A stretch of 64,000 bases of DNA, taken from positions 186,001 to 250,000 of the forward strand of contig NZ_JARUKW010000002.1 of NCBI RefSeq assembly GCF_029688845.1, read 5' to 3'. Positions 55,360 through 63,343 of the stretch are shown in pieces. The first letter of the stretch is position 1. The number at the start of each line of letters is the position of its first letter. Below the pieces are notes generated by a model that saw only the letters and a list, made by a program, of their open reading frames with translations, was not told the DNA's origin and did no database searches. Origin of the DNA: Natronococcus sp. A-GB1 (GTDB lineage Archaea; Halobacteriota; Halobacteria; Halobacteriales; Natrialbaceae). The translations under genes and the position numbers were made by a program.

Positions 55360-56307
55360 TTACAACGACTTCGCGCGTGCGGGCCGAGAGCGTTCCGCCC
55401 GCTGCACGTCGTCGGCGATACCGCTCATCGTGTCGACGCGGAGATCGCTGGACTCGCGTCGACGATCGATATGCCGGACGATCGACCGAAGCCGTCGGTG
55501 GTGAGCGGGGGTGCGAAGGTTGTGGGGATGCAGCCAGAGGTGTAACACGCCGTCGGTCTCGGCGACTTCGTCGATCCCGGCTTTGACCTGTCTGAGGACC
55601 GGATCCTTTCCGAGCGCGGCGAACGGTTTCTCGTACTCCTGACCGAAGTTGAACAGGTAGATCGACGCCGGGACGTTGACGAGCCCGTACTCGTCGACGT
55701 GCGGTTCGACGATCGGCGGCGTCGGCTTCCCGACGACTGCACTCGAGACCTTCGTGAGCTGCCGGCCGATCGTTCCCCGCTCCTCGAGCAGTCGGTTCAC
55801 GCCACGGTAACACTCGAACCCGTGCTCGGCGAGCAGATCCCGGCGACGAACCCTGTTGACCGGGAAGACGAACGACGAGAGGTCGTACCCCTGTCGGGCC
55901 GCGGCTCGGGTACAGTTCTCGATCTCACGGGCCGCGAACTCCTCGTTCATCCGCTCGTGCTCCAGGTGGACGTGGGTAAAGCCGTGGCCGCCAATTTCGT
56001 GGTCGACGGCGGCGTTCGCGATCTCGTCGACGAGTTCGTTCGCACACCAGACGTCGTTCGCCTCGAGGTTGCCGACCGCGTGCTGACAGCAGCGCTCGCC
56101 GGCCGGATGGTCCCGGTGACAGCGCGGACAGGAGTCCAGAAACAGGTGGCCGGTAACCGCCCAGGTCGCCGGAACCTCGTAGGCGTCGAACAGGTCCCGA
56201 AGATGAAGCCAGTTCTCGCGGGTGTCCCGGAGCAGCGACTCCGGAACCTCCCTGTCGTGAAACCCCCAGCCGAGCTCCGCGTCGAGAGAGATGACTACTT
56301 TCCCCAT
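55360..56307 (-). CDS. polysaccharide deacetylase family protein (NodB-like)
   Basis: A 315-residue carbohydrate esterase-4 fold protein. It starts KVVISLDAELGWGFHD (catalytic Asp and metal region), followed by TWAVTGHLFLDSCPRCHRDH, a Cys-rich insertion CPRC...CC that could bind zinc, then the metal-His region HEIGGHGFTHVHLEH, and LHLWLHPHNLRTPAHHRRL near the C-terminus. The CxxC plus paired CC insertion (residues ~60-75) is unusual for the family. It is transcribed with the GNAT gene and preceded 4 nt upstream by a tiny frame. Confidence 0.88.
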   Translation of the reverse strand: MGKVVISLDAELGWGFHDREVPESLLRDTRENWLHLRDLFDAYEVPATWAVTGHLFLDSCPRCHRDHPAGERCCQHAVGNLEANDVWCANELVDEIANAAVDHEIGGHGFTHVHLEHERMNEEFAAREIENCTRAAARQGYDLSSFVFPVNRVRRRDLLAEHGFECYRGVNRLLEERGTIGRQLTKVSSAVVGKPTPPIVEPHVDEYGLVNVPASIYLFNFGQEYEKPFAALGKDPVLRQVKAGIDEVAETDGVLHLWLHPHNLRTPAHHRRLRSIVRHIDRRRESSDLRVDTMSGIADDVQRAERSRPARAKSL

Positions 56308-56311
56308 CGTC

Positions 56312-56425
56312 TCACCCGCCCGTCTCCGCGACGGTGGTTGCTTGCGAATAGCGCTCGTTCGCCCGGCGTTGCGCAGAGAAACGGCCGATCTGCAGTCCCT
56401 TCGCCGCGTACTGTTGACGACTCAT
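56312..56425 (-). CDS. possible 37-residue leader ORF upstream of the deacetylase
   Basis: A short frame, ATG at 56425 and stop at 56312-56314, encoding a basic peptide (MSRQQYAAKGLQIGRF, then SAQRRANERYSQATT). It ends 4 nt before the deacetylase ATG, and a TATA-like AGATTAAACAC (minus strand, 56457-56470) lies about 35-45 nt upstream of its start. The frame is therefore likely inside the transcript's leader. Whether the peptide is made is open. Confidence 0.3.
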   Translation of the reverse strand: MSRQQYAAKGLQIGRFSAQRRANERYSQATTVAETGG

Positions 56426-56842
56426 CTCTGTCGGAGCGTGGGTTTTACCGAGTATAGTGTTTAATCTCTTAAGGAACAGTCCGAATATTACCACGGTTTC
56501 CCGCTGTTCGAACCCCGCTGTAGTGGCCGAAAGCCGAGTAAAGAGTTCGGTCGAGTTATAGTAGTCGAACGCCGGAGGCGGGGCCGGCAGCTGCCGGCCG
56601 TCCGATCGATTCACGTCGACGATACGATCGATTTCACTCCGCGAACGGTCCGACACCGCTCGAGGCTGCGAATTATGCGGTGATCGTTGCCCATCCGGTC
56701 CGATGGTGGAACCCGCTATCAACGAGCTAAGCGACGGCGGATGACGTTGTCGTTGCGAAACGGTTGGTGGGCCAAGGTTTGTGCGCTCGAGTCCGCTCGT
56801 TGAATCGACACGCTAAGGCGGGCCGACGAGAAATCCGAACCG
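56426..56842. other. intergenic region between glycan operon and mtaD
   Basis: About 415 bases. The left part (56440-56500) is AT-rich and probably holds the deacetylase operon promoter. No other gene, repeat or RNA was recognised. Confidence 0.5.
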
Positions 56843-58135
56843 ATGGCGACGCTTTCGATCACCGGCGGCCAGGTGCTGTTGCCCGACGGGACCGTGACGC
56901 GCGCGGACGTACTGATCGACCAGGAGGGCGGCGAGATCCTCGAGGTCGGCCCCGACCTCGCGGGCGAGGAGACGCTCGACGCCTCGGGGAGCCTCGTGAC
57001 ACCCGGGTTCGTCAACGGTCACAGCCACGTTGCGATGACGCTGTTGCGGGGGTACGCCGACGACAAACCCCTCGAGAGCTGGCTCCGTGAGGATATCTGG
57101 CCCGCCGAGGCGGAGTTGACGCCCGAGGCCGTCCGCGCTGGCACCGAGCTGGGACTGCTCGAGATGATCAAAGGCGGGACGACCGCGTTCGCGGATATGT
57201 ACTTCGAGATGTCGGAAGTCGCCGACGCCGTCGAACGAGCGGGGCTTCGCGCGCGCCTCGGCCACGGCGTCGTCACCGTCGTCAAGGACGACGCGGGGGC
57301 CCGCGAGGACCTCGAGACGAGCCTCGCGTTCGCCCGCGAGTACGACGGCGCCGCGGACGGCCGGATCTCCACGGCGTTTATGCCCCACTCGCTGACGACC
57401 GTTGGACGAGAATACCTCGAGGAGTTCGTCCCGAAGGCCCGCGAAGCGGGCGTCCCGATCCATTACCACGCAAACGAGACGGTCGACGAGGTGACGCCGA
57501 TCGTCGAGGACCGGGGCGTTCGCCCCCTCGCGTACGCGGCCGAGCTGGGGATGCTCGAGCCCGAAGACTTCGTCGCCCACGGCGTCCACGTCGACGAGAG
57601 CGAGATCGGCTTGCTCGCGGAGGCGGGGACGGGCGTGGTCCACTGCCCGGCCTCGAACATGAAACTGGCAAGCGGGATGGCCCCGGTCCAGCGCATGCTC
57701 GAGGCGGGCGTGACGGTCGGCCTGGGAACCGACGGCGCGGCCTCGAACAACGACCTCTCGATGCTCGACGAGGCCCGCGACGCCGCGATGGTCGGCAAGC
57801 TCGCCGCCGAGGACGCCAGCGCGGTACCAGCTGAGCGGATCGCCGAGATGCTCACGCACACCACCGCGGACGCGATCGGCCTCGAGTCGGGCCGCCTCGA
57901 GGAGGGCGCGCCCGCCGACCTCGCCGTGATCGATCTCGAGGAACCCCACCTGACGCCGGCTCACGACCTGGTGAGCCACCTCGCCTACGCCGTGGCCGCG
58001 TCCGACGTCCGCCACACGATCTGTGACGGGCAGGTGCTCATGCGGGATCGGGAGGTGCTGACCCTCGAGGAGGACGCGGTGCTCGAGCGGGCGAGCGAGG
58101 CGGCCGAGTCGCTGGTCGCTCGCGCCGAGGAGTGA
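56843..58135 (+). CDS. mtaD: 5-methylthioadenosine/S-adenosylhomocysteine deaminase (MtaD-type amidohydrolase)
   Basis: A 430-residue metal-dependent amidohydrolase. The first metal motif is VNGHSHVAMTLLRGYADD (HSH in place of the usual HTH spelling, ligands kept), then ESWLREDIWPAE typical of MTA/SAH deaminases, HYHANETVDE, VAHGVHVDESEIGLL, VHCPASNMKLASGMAPV and GLGTDGAASNNDLSMLDE. It deaminates SAH or MTA to the inosyl forms. The AhcY gene follows after 54 nt on the same strand, so both handle the by-product of SAM-dependent methylation. Confidence 0.92.
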   Translation: MATLSITGGQVLLPDGTVTRADVLIDQEGGEILEVGPDLAGEETLDASGSLVTPGFVNGHSHVAMTLLRGYADDKPLESWLREDIWPAEAELTPEAVRAGTELGLLEMIKGGTTAFADMYFEMSEVADAVERAGLRARLGHGVVTVVKDDAGAREDLETSLAFAREYDGAADGRISTAFMPHSLTTVGREYLEEFVPKAREAGVPIHYHANETVDEVTPIVEDRGVRPLAYAAELGMLEPEDFVAHGVHVDESEIGLLAEAGTGVVHCPASNMKLASGMAPVQRMLEAGVTVGLGTDGAASNNDLSMLDEARDAAMVGKLAAEDASAVPAERIAEMLTHTTADAIGLESGRLEEGAPADLAVIDLEEPHLTPAHDLVSHLAYAVAASDVRHTICDGQVLMRDREVLTLEEDAVLERASEAAESLVARAEE

Positions 58136-58189
58136 TCCTCGCTTCGGCACTTCGGTAGCGTTTTCCCCGCCCTGGCCCTCCACCGACAC

Positions 58190-59473
58190 ATGACCGAGTA
58201 TCCGCCGATCAGCGATCAGCTGGACGACCTCGAGTCCGCACGGGAGGAGGGTCGTCGCAAGATGGACTGGGCCGCCCAGCACATGCCCATCCTCGAGCAC
58301 GTCCGCGAGGAGTTCGTCGCCGAGCAGCCCTTCGAGGGCGAACGCATCGCGATGGCGATGCACGTCGAGGCGAAGACCGCAATGCTCGTCGAGACGCTCG
58401 CCGAGGGTGGGGCCGATGTTGCGGTGACGGGCTGCAACCCGCTGTCGACCCACGACGACGTCTCGGCGGCGCTCGACGCCCACGAGAACATCACGAGCTA
58501 CGCGAAACGCGGCGTCGACGACCAGGAGTACTACGACGCCATCGAGGCCGTCATCGCCCACGAGCCGACCGTCACTGTCGATGACGGGATGGACCTCGTC
58601 GCGGCGATCCACGAGGACTACCCCGAACTGATCGACGGTATCGTCGGCGGTGCGGAGGAGACGACCACGGGCGTTCACCGCCTGCGCGCGATGGACGAAG
58701 ACGGCGCGCTCGACTACCCCGTCTTCGCCGTGAACGACACGCCGATGAAGCGGCTGTTCGACAACGTCCACGGCACCGGCGAATCCTCGCTGGCCTCGAT
58801 CGCCATGACCACGAACCTCTCGTGGGCCGGCAAGAACGTCGTCGTCGCCGGCTTCGGCTACTGCGGGAAGGGCGTCGCCCGGAAGGCGTCGGGCCAGAAC
58901 GCGAACGTCATCGTCACCGAGGTCGAGCCCCGGCGCGCACTCGAGGCCCACATGGAGGGCTACGAGGTCATGCCGATGGCCGACGCGGCCGAGAAGGGTG
59001 ACGTCTTCCTCACGACGACCGGCAACCGGGACGTCATCGTCGAGGAGCACTTCGAGGCAATGCAGGACGGCGTCCTGCTGGCCAACGCGGGCCACTTCGA
59101 CATCGAGATCGACCTCGAGGCGCTCGACGATCTCGCCGTGGATCGGTACGAGGCTCGAGACGGTGTCGAGGCCTACGAACTCGAGGACGGCTGCCGACTG
59201 AACGTCGTCGCCGAGGGTCGCCTGGTCAACCTCGCCGCACCGATCTCGCTCGGACACCCCGTCGAAGTGATGGACCAGTCGTTCGGCATTCAGGCGGTCT
59301 GCGTCCGCGAGATGCTCGAGAACAGCGAAGCGTACGATGCAGGCGTCCACGACGTTCCCGACGACCTCGATCGGGAGATCGCCGAGATCAAACTCGAGGC
59401 CGAGGGCGTCGACTTCGATGCGCTGACCGACACTCAGCGCGAGTACATGGATAGCTGGGACCACGGGACGTGA
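58190..59473 (+). CDS. ahcY: S-adenosylhomocysteine hydrolase family (AhcY)
   Basis: A 427-residue NAD-dependent enzyme that splits S-adenosylhomocysteine (or S-inosylhomocysteine, if acting after MtaD) into nucleoside and homocysteine. Seen: MAMHVEAKTAMLVETLAE, VTGCNPLSTHDDVSAAL, GGAEETTTGVHRLRAM, NDTPMKRLFDNVHGTGESS, the Rossmann motif VVVAGFGYCGKGVARKASG and the NAD-contact ANAGHFDIEID. The C-terminal Lys-Tyr tail of the bacterial/eukaryotic enzyme is replaced by a short archaeal ending. It forms an operon with mtaD and returns homocysteine to methionine synthesis. Confidence 0.95.
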   Translation: MTEYPPISDQLDDLESAREEGRRKMDWAAQHMPILEHVREEFVAEQPFEGERIAMAMHVEAKTAMLVETLAEGGADVAVTGCNPLSTHDDVSAALDAHENITSYAKRGVDDQEYYDAIEAVIAHEPTVTVDDGMDLVAAIHEDYPELIDGIVGGAEETTTGVHRLRAMDEDGALDYPVFAVNDTPMKRLFDNVHGTGESSLASIAMTTNLSWAGKNVVVAGFGYCGKGVARKASGQNANVIVTEVEPRRALEAHMEGYEVMPMADAAEKGDVFLTTTGNRDVIVEEHFEAMQDGVLLANAGHFDIEIDLEALDDLAVDRYEARDGVEAYELEDGCRLNVVAEGRLVNLAAPISLGHPVEVMDQSFGIQAVCVREMLENSEAYDAGVHDVPDDLDREIAEIKLEAEGVDFDALTDTQREYMDSWDHGT

Positions 59474-59736
59474 GGTTCTCGGTCTGATCGGCGTCACGCT
59501 GCTCACCGGCACGTTCGCCCGCCTGGCCGGCGCTGGGTGCCTTGATCCAGACGGTGCTGTTTATTTTCGGCAGCTGGGGCGTCGCTGGCGGACTGGTCAC
59601 CGACCAGCTCGTCTACGCCGTGATCTTCCCGGCTCTCGGGACCCTCACCACGGGACAAATCCTCGGCGTCGACCGCTACCTCGAGAGTCACCCGATCGTC
59701 GAGCGGAACTCGAAACTCCGGTATCTCCTCGGCTGA
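59474..59736 (+). pseudogene. C-terminal remnant of a DoxX-like membrane protein
   Basis: Bases 59475-59530 encode LGLIGVTLLTGTFARLAG in one frame. Bases 59542-59736 continue in another frame with IQTVLFIFGSWGVAGGLVT and DQLVYAVIFPALGTLTTGQ, ending in RYLESHPIVERNSKLRYLLG. Joined, they match the last two helices and tail of haloarchaeal DoxX family proteins as I know them. The N-terminal half is missing because the ahcY gene ends right before. It is a truncated, frameshifted leftover rather than a gene. Confidence 0.65.
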
Positions 59737-59824
59737 TCGATAGCCGGCTCTCGCTACCGCTCTTTTCATATCGGGTTCAGCTGAAAGAGGAACGCCCAAA
59801 AGTGGGCTTCCCCTAGGCCGACGT

Positions 59825-60646
59825 ATGGCAACAGTAGACCGGGCGGACGGTCGGGTGAGATCGCTCCTCGTCGCCGTCTTCCTCTCGGTCGCCGCGATCG
59901 TCGCATCGCAGTTTACGACGCTCCCGGCGTTCCTGCTCGATCCGGCGCTGCTCGAGTCGCCGGCGGAGGCATCGAACACGGCGACGTTCGTCCTGCTGAC
60001 GCTGAACTTCCTTGGCTTTTTCCTCGTCGGCGGGTTCTACCTCTGGTGGACCGAACGCGGCTGGGACTGGCTCGACCTCCGGATGCCGACGCGGCGCGGC
60101 TGGGGATACGTACTGGCCGGGATCGTCGGCAGCATCGCGTTCGTGATGATCGTCAACATCGTCGCGACGGTGCTCCAGCTTCCCACTTCGGAGAACCAGG
60201 TCGTCGAACTGATCGGCGACGATCCGAACATGGTCCTGCTCATGATCGTCGTCGTCTTTCTGTTCAACGCGCCGGCCGAGGAGTTCCTCTTCCGGAACGT
60301 GATCCAGAAGCGCCTGTACGCCGCCTTCTCGCGGATGAGTGCCGTCGTCGTCACGAGCGTCATCTTCGCACTGATCCACATCCCGTCGTACGCGCTGGCG
60401 GCCGACGGGGGACTCGCTCCCCTCGGTGCGATCGGCGTCTCGCTGACGGTCGTGTTCTTCGGCTCGGTCATCTTCGGCTACCTCTACGCGAAAACGGACA
60501 ACCTCATCGTGCCGACGGCGGCCCACGCCGCGTTCAACGCCTTCCAGTTCGCAATCCTCTATCTCGTCTTGCGCTTTGCACCCGAGGAGGCCGAGGAGAT
60601 GACGGCGATGGCCGTCGACGTCGCGCTGACACTGGTCCCGATCTGA
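59825..60646 (+). CDS. CPBP-family intramembrane metalloprotease
   Basis: A 273-residue protein with about eight helices. The CPBP (Abi/Rce1-like) catalytic motifs are all present: PAEEFLFRNVIQKRLY (EExxxR, ~148-163), FALIHIPSY (FxxxH) and AAHAAFNAFQFAI (HxxxN). Family members cleave near CAAX-type termini or act in membrane-protein processing and bacteriocin immunity; in archaea the targets are unknown. It is not obviously linked to its neighbours. Confidence 0.92.
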   Translation: MATVDRADGRVRSLLVAVFLSVAAIVASQFTTLPAFLLDPALLESPAEASNTATFVLLTLNFLGFFLVGGFYLWWTERGWDWLDLRMPTRRGWGYVLAGIVGSIAFVMIVNIVATVLQLPTSENQVVELIGDDPNMVLLMIVVVFLFNAPAEEFLFRNVIQKRLYAAFSRMSAVVVTSVIFALIHIPSYALAADGGLAPLGAIGVSLTVVFFGSVIFGYLYAKTDNLIVPTAAHAAFNAFQFAILYLVLRFAPEEAEEMTAMAVDVALTLVPI

Positions 60647-60667
60647 TCCCTTGACTGCGGTTCGCCC

Positions 60668-60679
60668 CGCTTATTATCC
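60668..60679 (+). promoter_or_regulatory. TATA-like box of the hjc gene
   Basis: GCTTATTATCCC lies 22-33 nt before the ATG at 60701, spacing expected for a leaderless transcript. Confidence 0.45.
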
Positions 60680-60700
60680 CGCAGTGGAGACCTATCGGGT

Positions 60701-61219
60701 ATGTCCCACGCGAAGGGCGGCCGCCGCGAACGAGAACTCGTCAACGCGCTCGACGAGGCCGGGTTCGCGGTGATGCGCGCGCCCGCGAGCGGTGCAGCGA
60801 CGGACCGCGAACTTCCCGACGTGCTCGCCGGTGACGGCGACACCTTCTACGCGATCGAGGCGAAATCGAGCGCAGGCGATCCGATCTACCTCACCGGCGA
60901 GGAGGTCGAGGCGCTGACGTACTTCGCACAGAACTTCGGCGCGAAACCCCGAATCGGCGTCCGGTTCGACCGCGAGGACTGGTACTTCTTCCACCCCGCG
61001 GACCTCCACGTCACCGACGGCGGGAACTACCGCGTCAAAAAGGAGACCGCGATCGCCGACGGCATCGACTTTCCCGAGTTCGTCGGTGACTCGGCGAAGG
61101 TCACCCTCGAGGAGGTCGGCGAACCCGACGCCGGCCCCGACGAGGACGTCCTCCGCGTGCTCAACGCCGTCAAGCAGGGCGTGATGGACGTCGAGGAGGC
61201 CGCGGAGCTGCTCGAGTAG
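60701..61219 (+). CDS. hjc: archaeal Holliday junction resolvase (Hjc)
   Basis: A 172-residue PD-(D/E)xK nuclease that cuts four-way DNA junctions. Catalytic residues are Glu in [16 protein letters not shown], Ser in [17 protein letters not shown] with the active Asp, and the ExK pair in YAIEAKSS. The core (~1-120) matches typical Hjc; about 50 extra C-terminal residues (from [13 protein letters not shown] to [11 protein letters not shown]) form an acidic helical extension often found in haloarchaea. It is convergent with the sensor kinase gene. Confidence 0.95.
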   Translation: MSHAKGGRRERELVNALDEAGFAVMRAPASGAATDRELPDVLAGDGDTFYAIEAKSSAGDPIYLTGEEVEALTYFAQNFGAKPRIGVRFDREDWYFFHPADLHVTDGGNYRVKKETAIADGIDFPEFVGDSAKVTLEEVGEPDAGPDEDVLRVLNAVKQGVMDVEEAAELLE

Positions 61220-61222
61220 TTG

Positions 61223-62896
61223 CTACCGACTCGAGACGTCGGCGGCCGGGAGCCGAACCGTGACGACGCTGCCGCGGGGTTCGTTCTCCGCGAACGAGAG
61301 TTCGCCCGACGACAGCGAGACCGTCCACTTCACCAGCCAGAGCCCGAAGCCGCTCCCGTGTTCGAGGGGGGTTTCCGCGTTGGCCTCGAGCGCGGTGAGC
61401 TCCTGCTCCGGAATCCCGGGCCCGTCGTCGGCGACCTCGATCCGGACGGTGTCGTCCTCGGCAACGACGCGAACGGCAACCGATGGCTGCGCTGCGTCGT
61501 TGTGGAGCACCGCGTTCTCGATCAGATTCTCGATCGCAGTCCGGAAGCTCTCCTCGTCGATAACAGTGACAGGGCCGACCCCGCCGTCGAGATCGACGGT
61601 GAACTGCGCCTGCGGATACTCGCCTCGAGCGTCCTCGACTACCCGTTCGACGACCGCTGTGGCCGACGCGGTCGTCCGGCCGTCCTGGGAGTCGATCGCC
61701 CGCTCGAACTGCCGGGCCTTCTCGCTCAGTTCGACGACGCGAGCCGCGCTCGCTCGAGCCCGGTCGACGTACTCCCGGTCCGCCGGCTGGACTCGTTCCT
61801 CGAGGAGGTCGAGATAGCCGACGGTCACGTTCAGATCGTTGCGGATGTTGTGACGAAACACGCGCTGGAGCACGCTGCGTCGCTCGCGCTCGATAAGTTG
61901 GGTGACGTCGTCCAGGTAGATGACCCGTCCGGTGTTTCGTCCGAGGCCGTCGGTCAGTTCGATCGTTCGGGGCCGAAACACCCGCCGGCCGGCTTCCGTC
62001 TCGACGACGTGTTCGCCGCCATCGACGTCGAGTTCGGGCGGGAGTGCGACTTCGATGTCGGTTCCGACCGTCTCATCGCTGAGCAACTCCCGCGCGGTGG
62101 CGTTGGCGTCCAGCAGCCGGCCGTCGGCGTCGACGACGACGACACCGTCGTCCAGCGCGTCGAGCAGTCGTGACCGGGCTACGGGGACGACGTCGATGAG
62201 GCGGGTGGTGAAGATACCGACGCCGAAGAGAACGGCCGTGATAGCGAACCCGATCGGCGTCGGATCGACCGCCGGATGGGGCCAGCCGCGGAAGACGTAC
62301 GCGATTCCGACGATCCAGGGGACAACGATAGCGAGGGCGATAACGGACGACTGTTTCTGGTAGATTACGGGCTGTCCGATCGCCGTCAGCAAGAGGAGCA
62401 CCGTTCCCAGCGCGAGGAGCCCCCATCCGAACGCGGCGAACAGCCAGAACCCCGGTCCTCGCCCATGTTCCAGAACTGCCGTCTCCCCGACAGTGACGAC
62501 GGCGAATTCCGCGTAGAACAGCCCGTGGCTCTGGGTGGTGAGCACGACCAGGACGGTCAGTACGGGCCCGACGAACAGGGCCGTGACGAGTCGACGGGTC
62601 ACCCAGCGGTCCCGTCCGGAGTACCGCAGTACGAACAGCAGGAACCAGATCGGCGCCGTCGTAACGCCGAGGTACTTCACCGCGGTGAGGACGACGTACA
62701 TCGTCGGATCGAGCGTGAACAGTCGGGCCATCGAACCGATGACCCAGACGGCGACGGCCATGACCATGCAGACGAACAGCCGGCCGAGCGGCTTCTCGGA
62801 GTGACTGCGTCCCACGTAGACCGCCAGCGAGATCATCAGTCCCGCAGCTACGAGGTGGCTCGCCCAGACGACCTCCGAGCCGGTCACCTCGTACAC
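61223..62896 (-). CDS. 7TM-sensor histidine kinase with PAS domain
   Basis: A 557-residue membrane kinase. Seven N-terminal helices (~8-230) match the histidine-kinase 7TM input region (VAVWVIGSMARLF, YLGVTTAPIWFLLFVLRYSG, PTPIGFAITAVLFGVGIF). A PAS domain follows (~240-335; LLDALDDGVVVVDADGRLLD). The phosphoacceptor His is in VLQRVFRHNIRNDLNVTVGY (~350), and the HATPase boxes are AIENLIENAVLHN (N box), VADDGPGIPEQE (G1) and HGSGFGLWLVKW (G2). It starts with GTG at 62896. No response regulator gene is adjacent, as is common for haloarchaeal kinases. Signal unknown. Confidence 0.92.
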   Translation of the reverse strand: MYEVTGSEVVWASHLVAAGLMISLAVYVGRSHSEKPLGRLFVCMVMAVAVWVIGSMARLFTLDPTMYVVLTAVKYLGVTTAPIWFLLFVLRYSGRDRWVTRRLVTALFVGPVLTVLVVLTTQSHGLFYAEFAVVTVGETAVLEHGRGPGFWLFAAFGWGLLALGTVLLLLTAIGQPVIYQKQSSVIALAIVVPWIVGIAYVFRGWPHPAVDPTPIGFAITAVLFGVGIFTTRLIDVVPVARSRLLDALDDGVVVVDADGRLLDANATARELLSDETVGTDIEVALPPELDVDGGEHVVETEAGRRVFRPRTIELTDGLGRNTGRVIYLDDVTQLIERERRSVLQRVFRHNIRNDLNVTVGYLDLLEERVQPADREYVDRARASAARVVELSEKARQFERAIDSQDGRTTASATAVVERVVEDARGEYPQAQFTVDLDGGVGPVTVIDEESFRTAIENLIENAVLHNDAAQPSVAVRVVAEDDTVRIEVADDGPGIPEQELTALEANAETPLEHGSGFGLWLVKWTVSLSSGELSFAENEPRGSVVTVRLPAADVSSR

Positions 62897-63114
62897 GGCT
62901 ATCCCATTCGTCGCCGAACGAAGCCGCGTACTTCCCCCGTCGGCGTTTCCCCGGTCCCGCCGACGGTATCCGAACGCTGTTCTCCCATCGTTCTATTTCG
63001 CATTCACACACCAATGAATTTATTGTATGATAGTATAGTATAGTGCTCGAACAGGTTAGAACAGCGTATATTCGGGACGCCGTCTCGAGTAGCGTCTTCC
63101 GAACGATCGACCGA

Positions 63115-63335
63115 TCAGTTCCCGTCAGTTCGGTCGTATTGGGGGTGGGCCCCCTCGAACCGGGTCCAGCCCAGTCCCATCAGCGCCGCGAAGATGGGGA
63201 CGAACGCGAGCCCGGTCAGCCCGACCGGAAGCCGAGGAGAGACAGACCGAACGTGCCGATCGCCGACAGCGCCACGACACTCACGACGATGGCCTGGACG
63301 TCACTGAACGCACCCGTTCCATCTGCGCCGATCAT
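63115..63335 (-). pseudogene. frameshifted small membrane protein gene
   Basis: From an ATG at 63335, one frame gives MIGADGTGAFSDVQA and a membrane helix IVVSVVALSAIGTFGLSLLG, then hits a stop. The overlapping next frame continues LPVGLTGLAFVPIFAALMGL and GWTRFEGAHPQYDRTDGN to a stop at 63115. The joined protein would have two helices and ~73 residues with an acidic tail. The span of 221 bases is two off a multiple of three. Either a recent frameshift or a sequencing indel near 63235. Family unknown. Confidence 0.55.
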
Positions 63336-63343
63336 GGCAGCCG

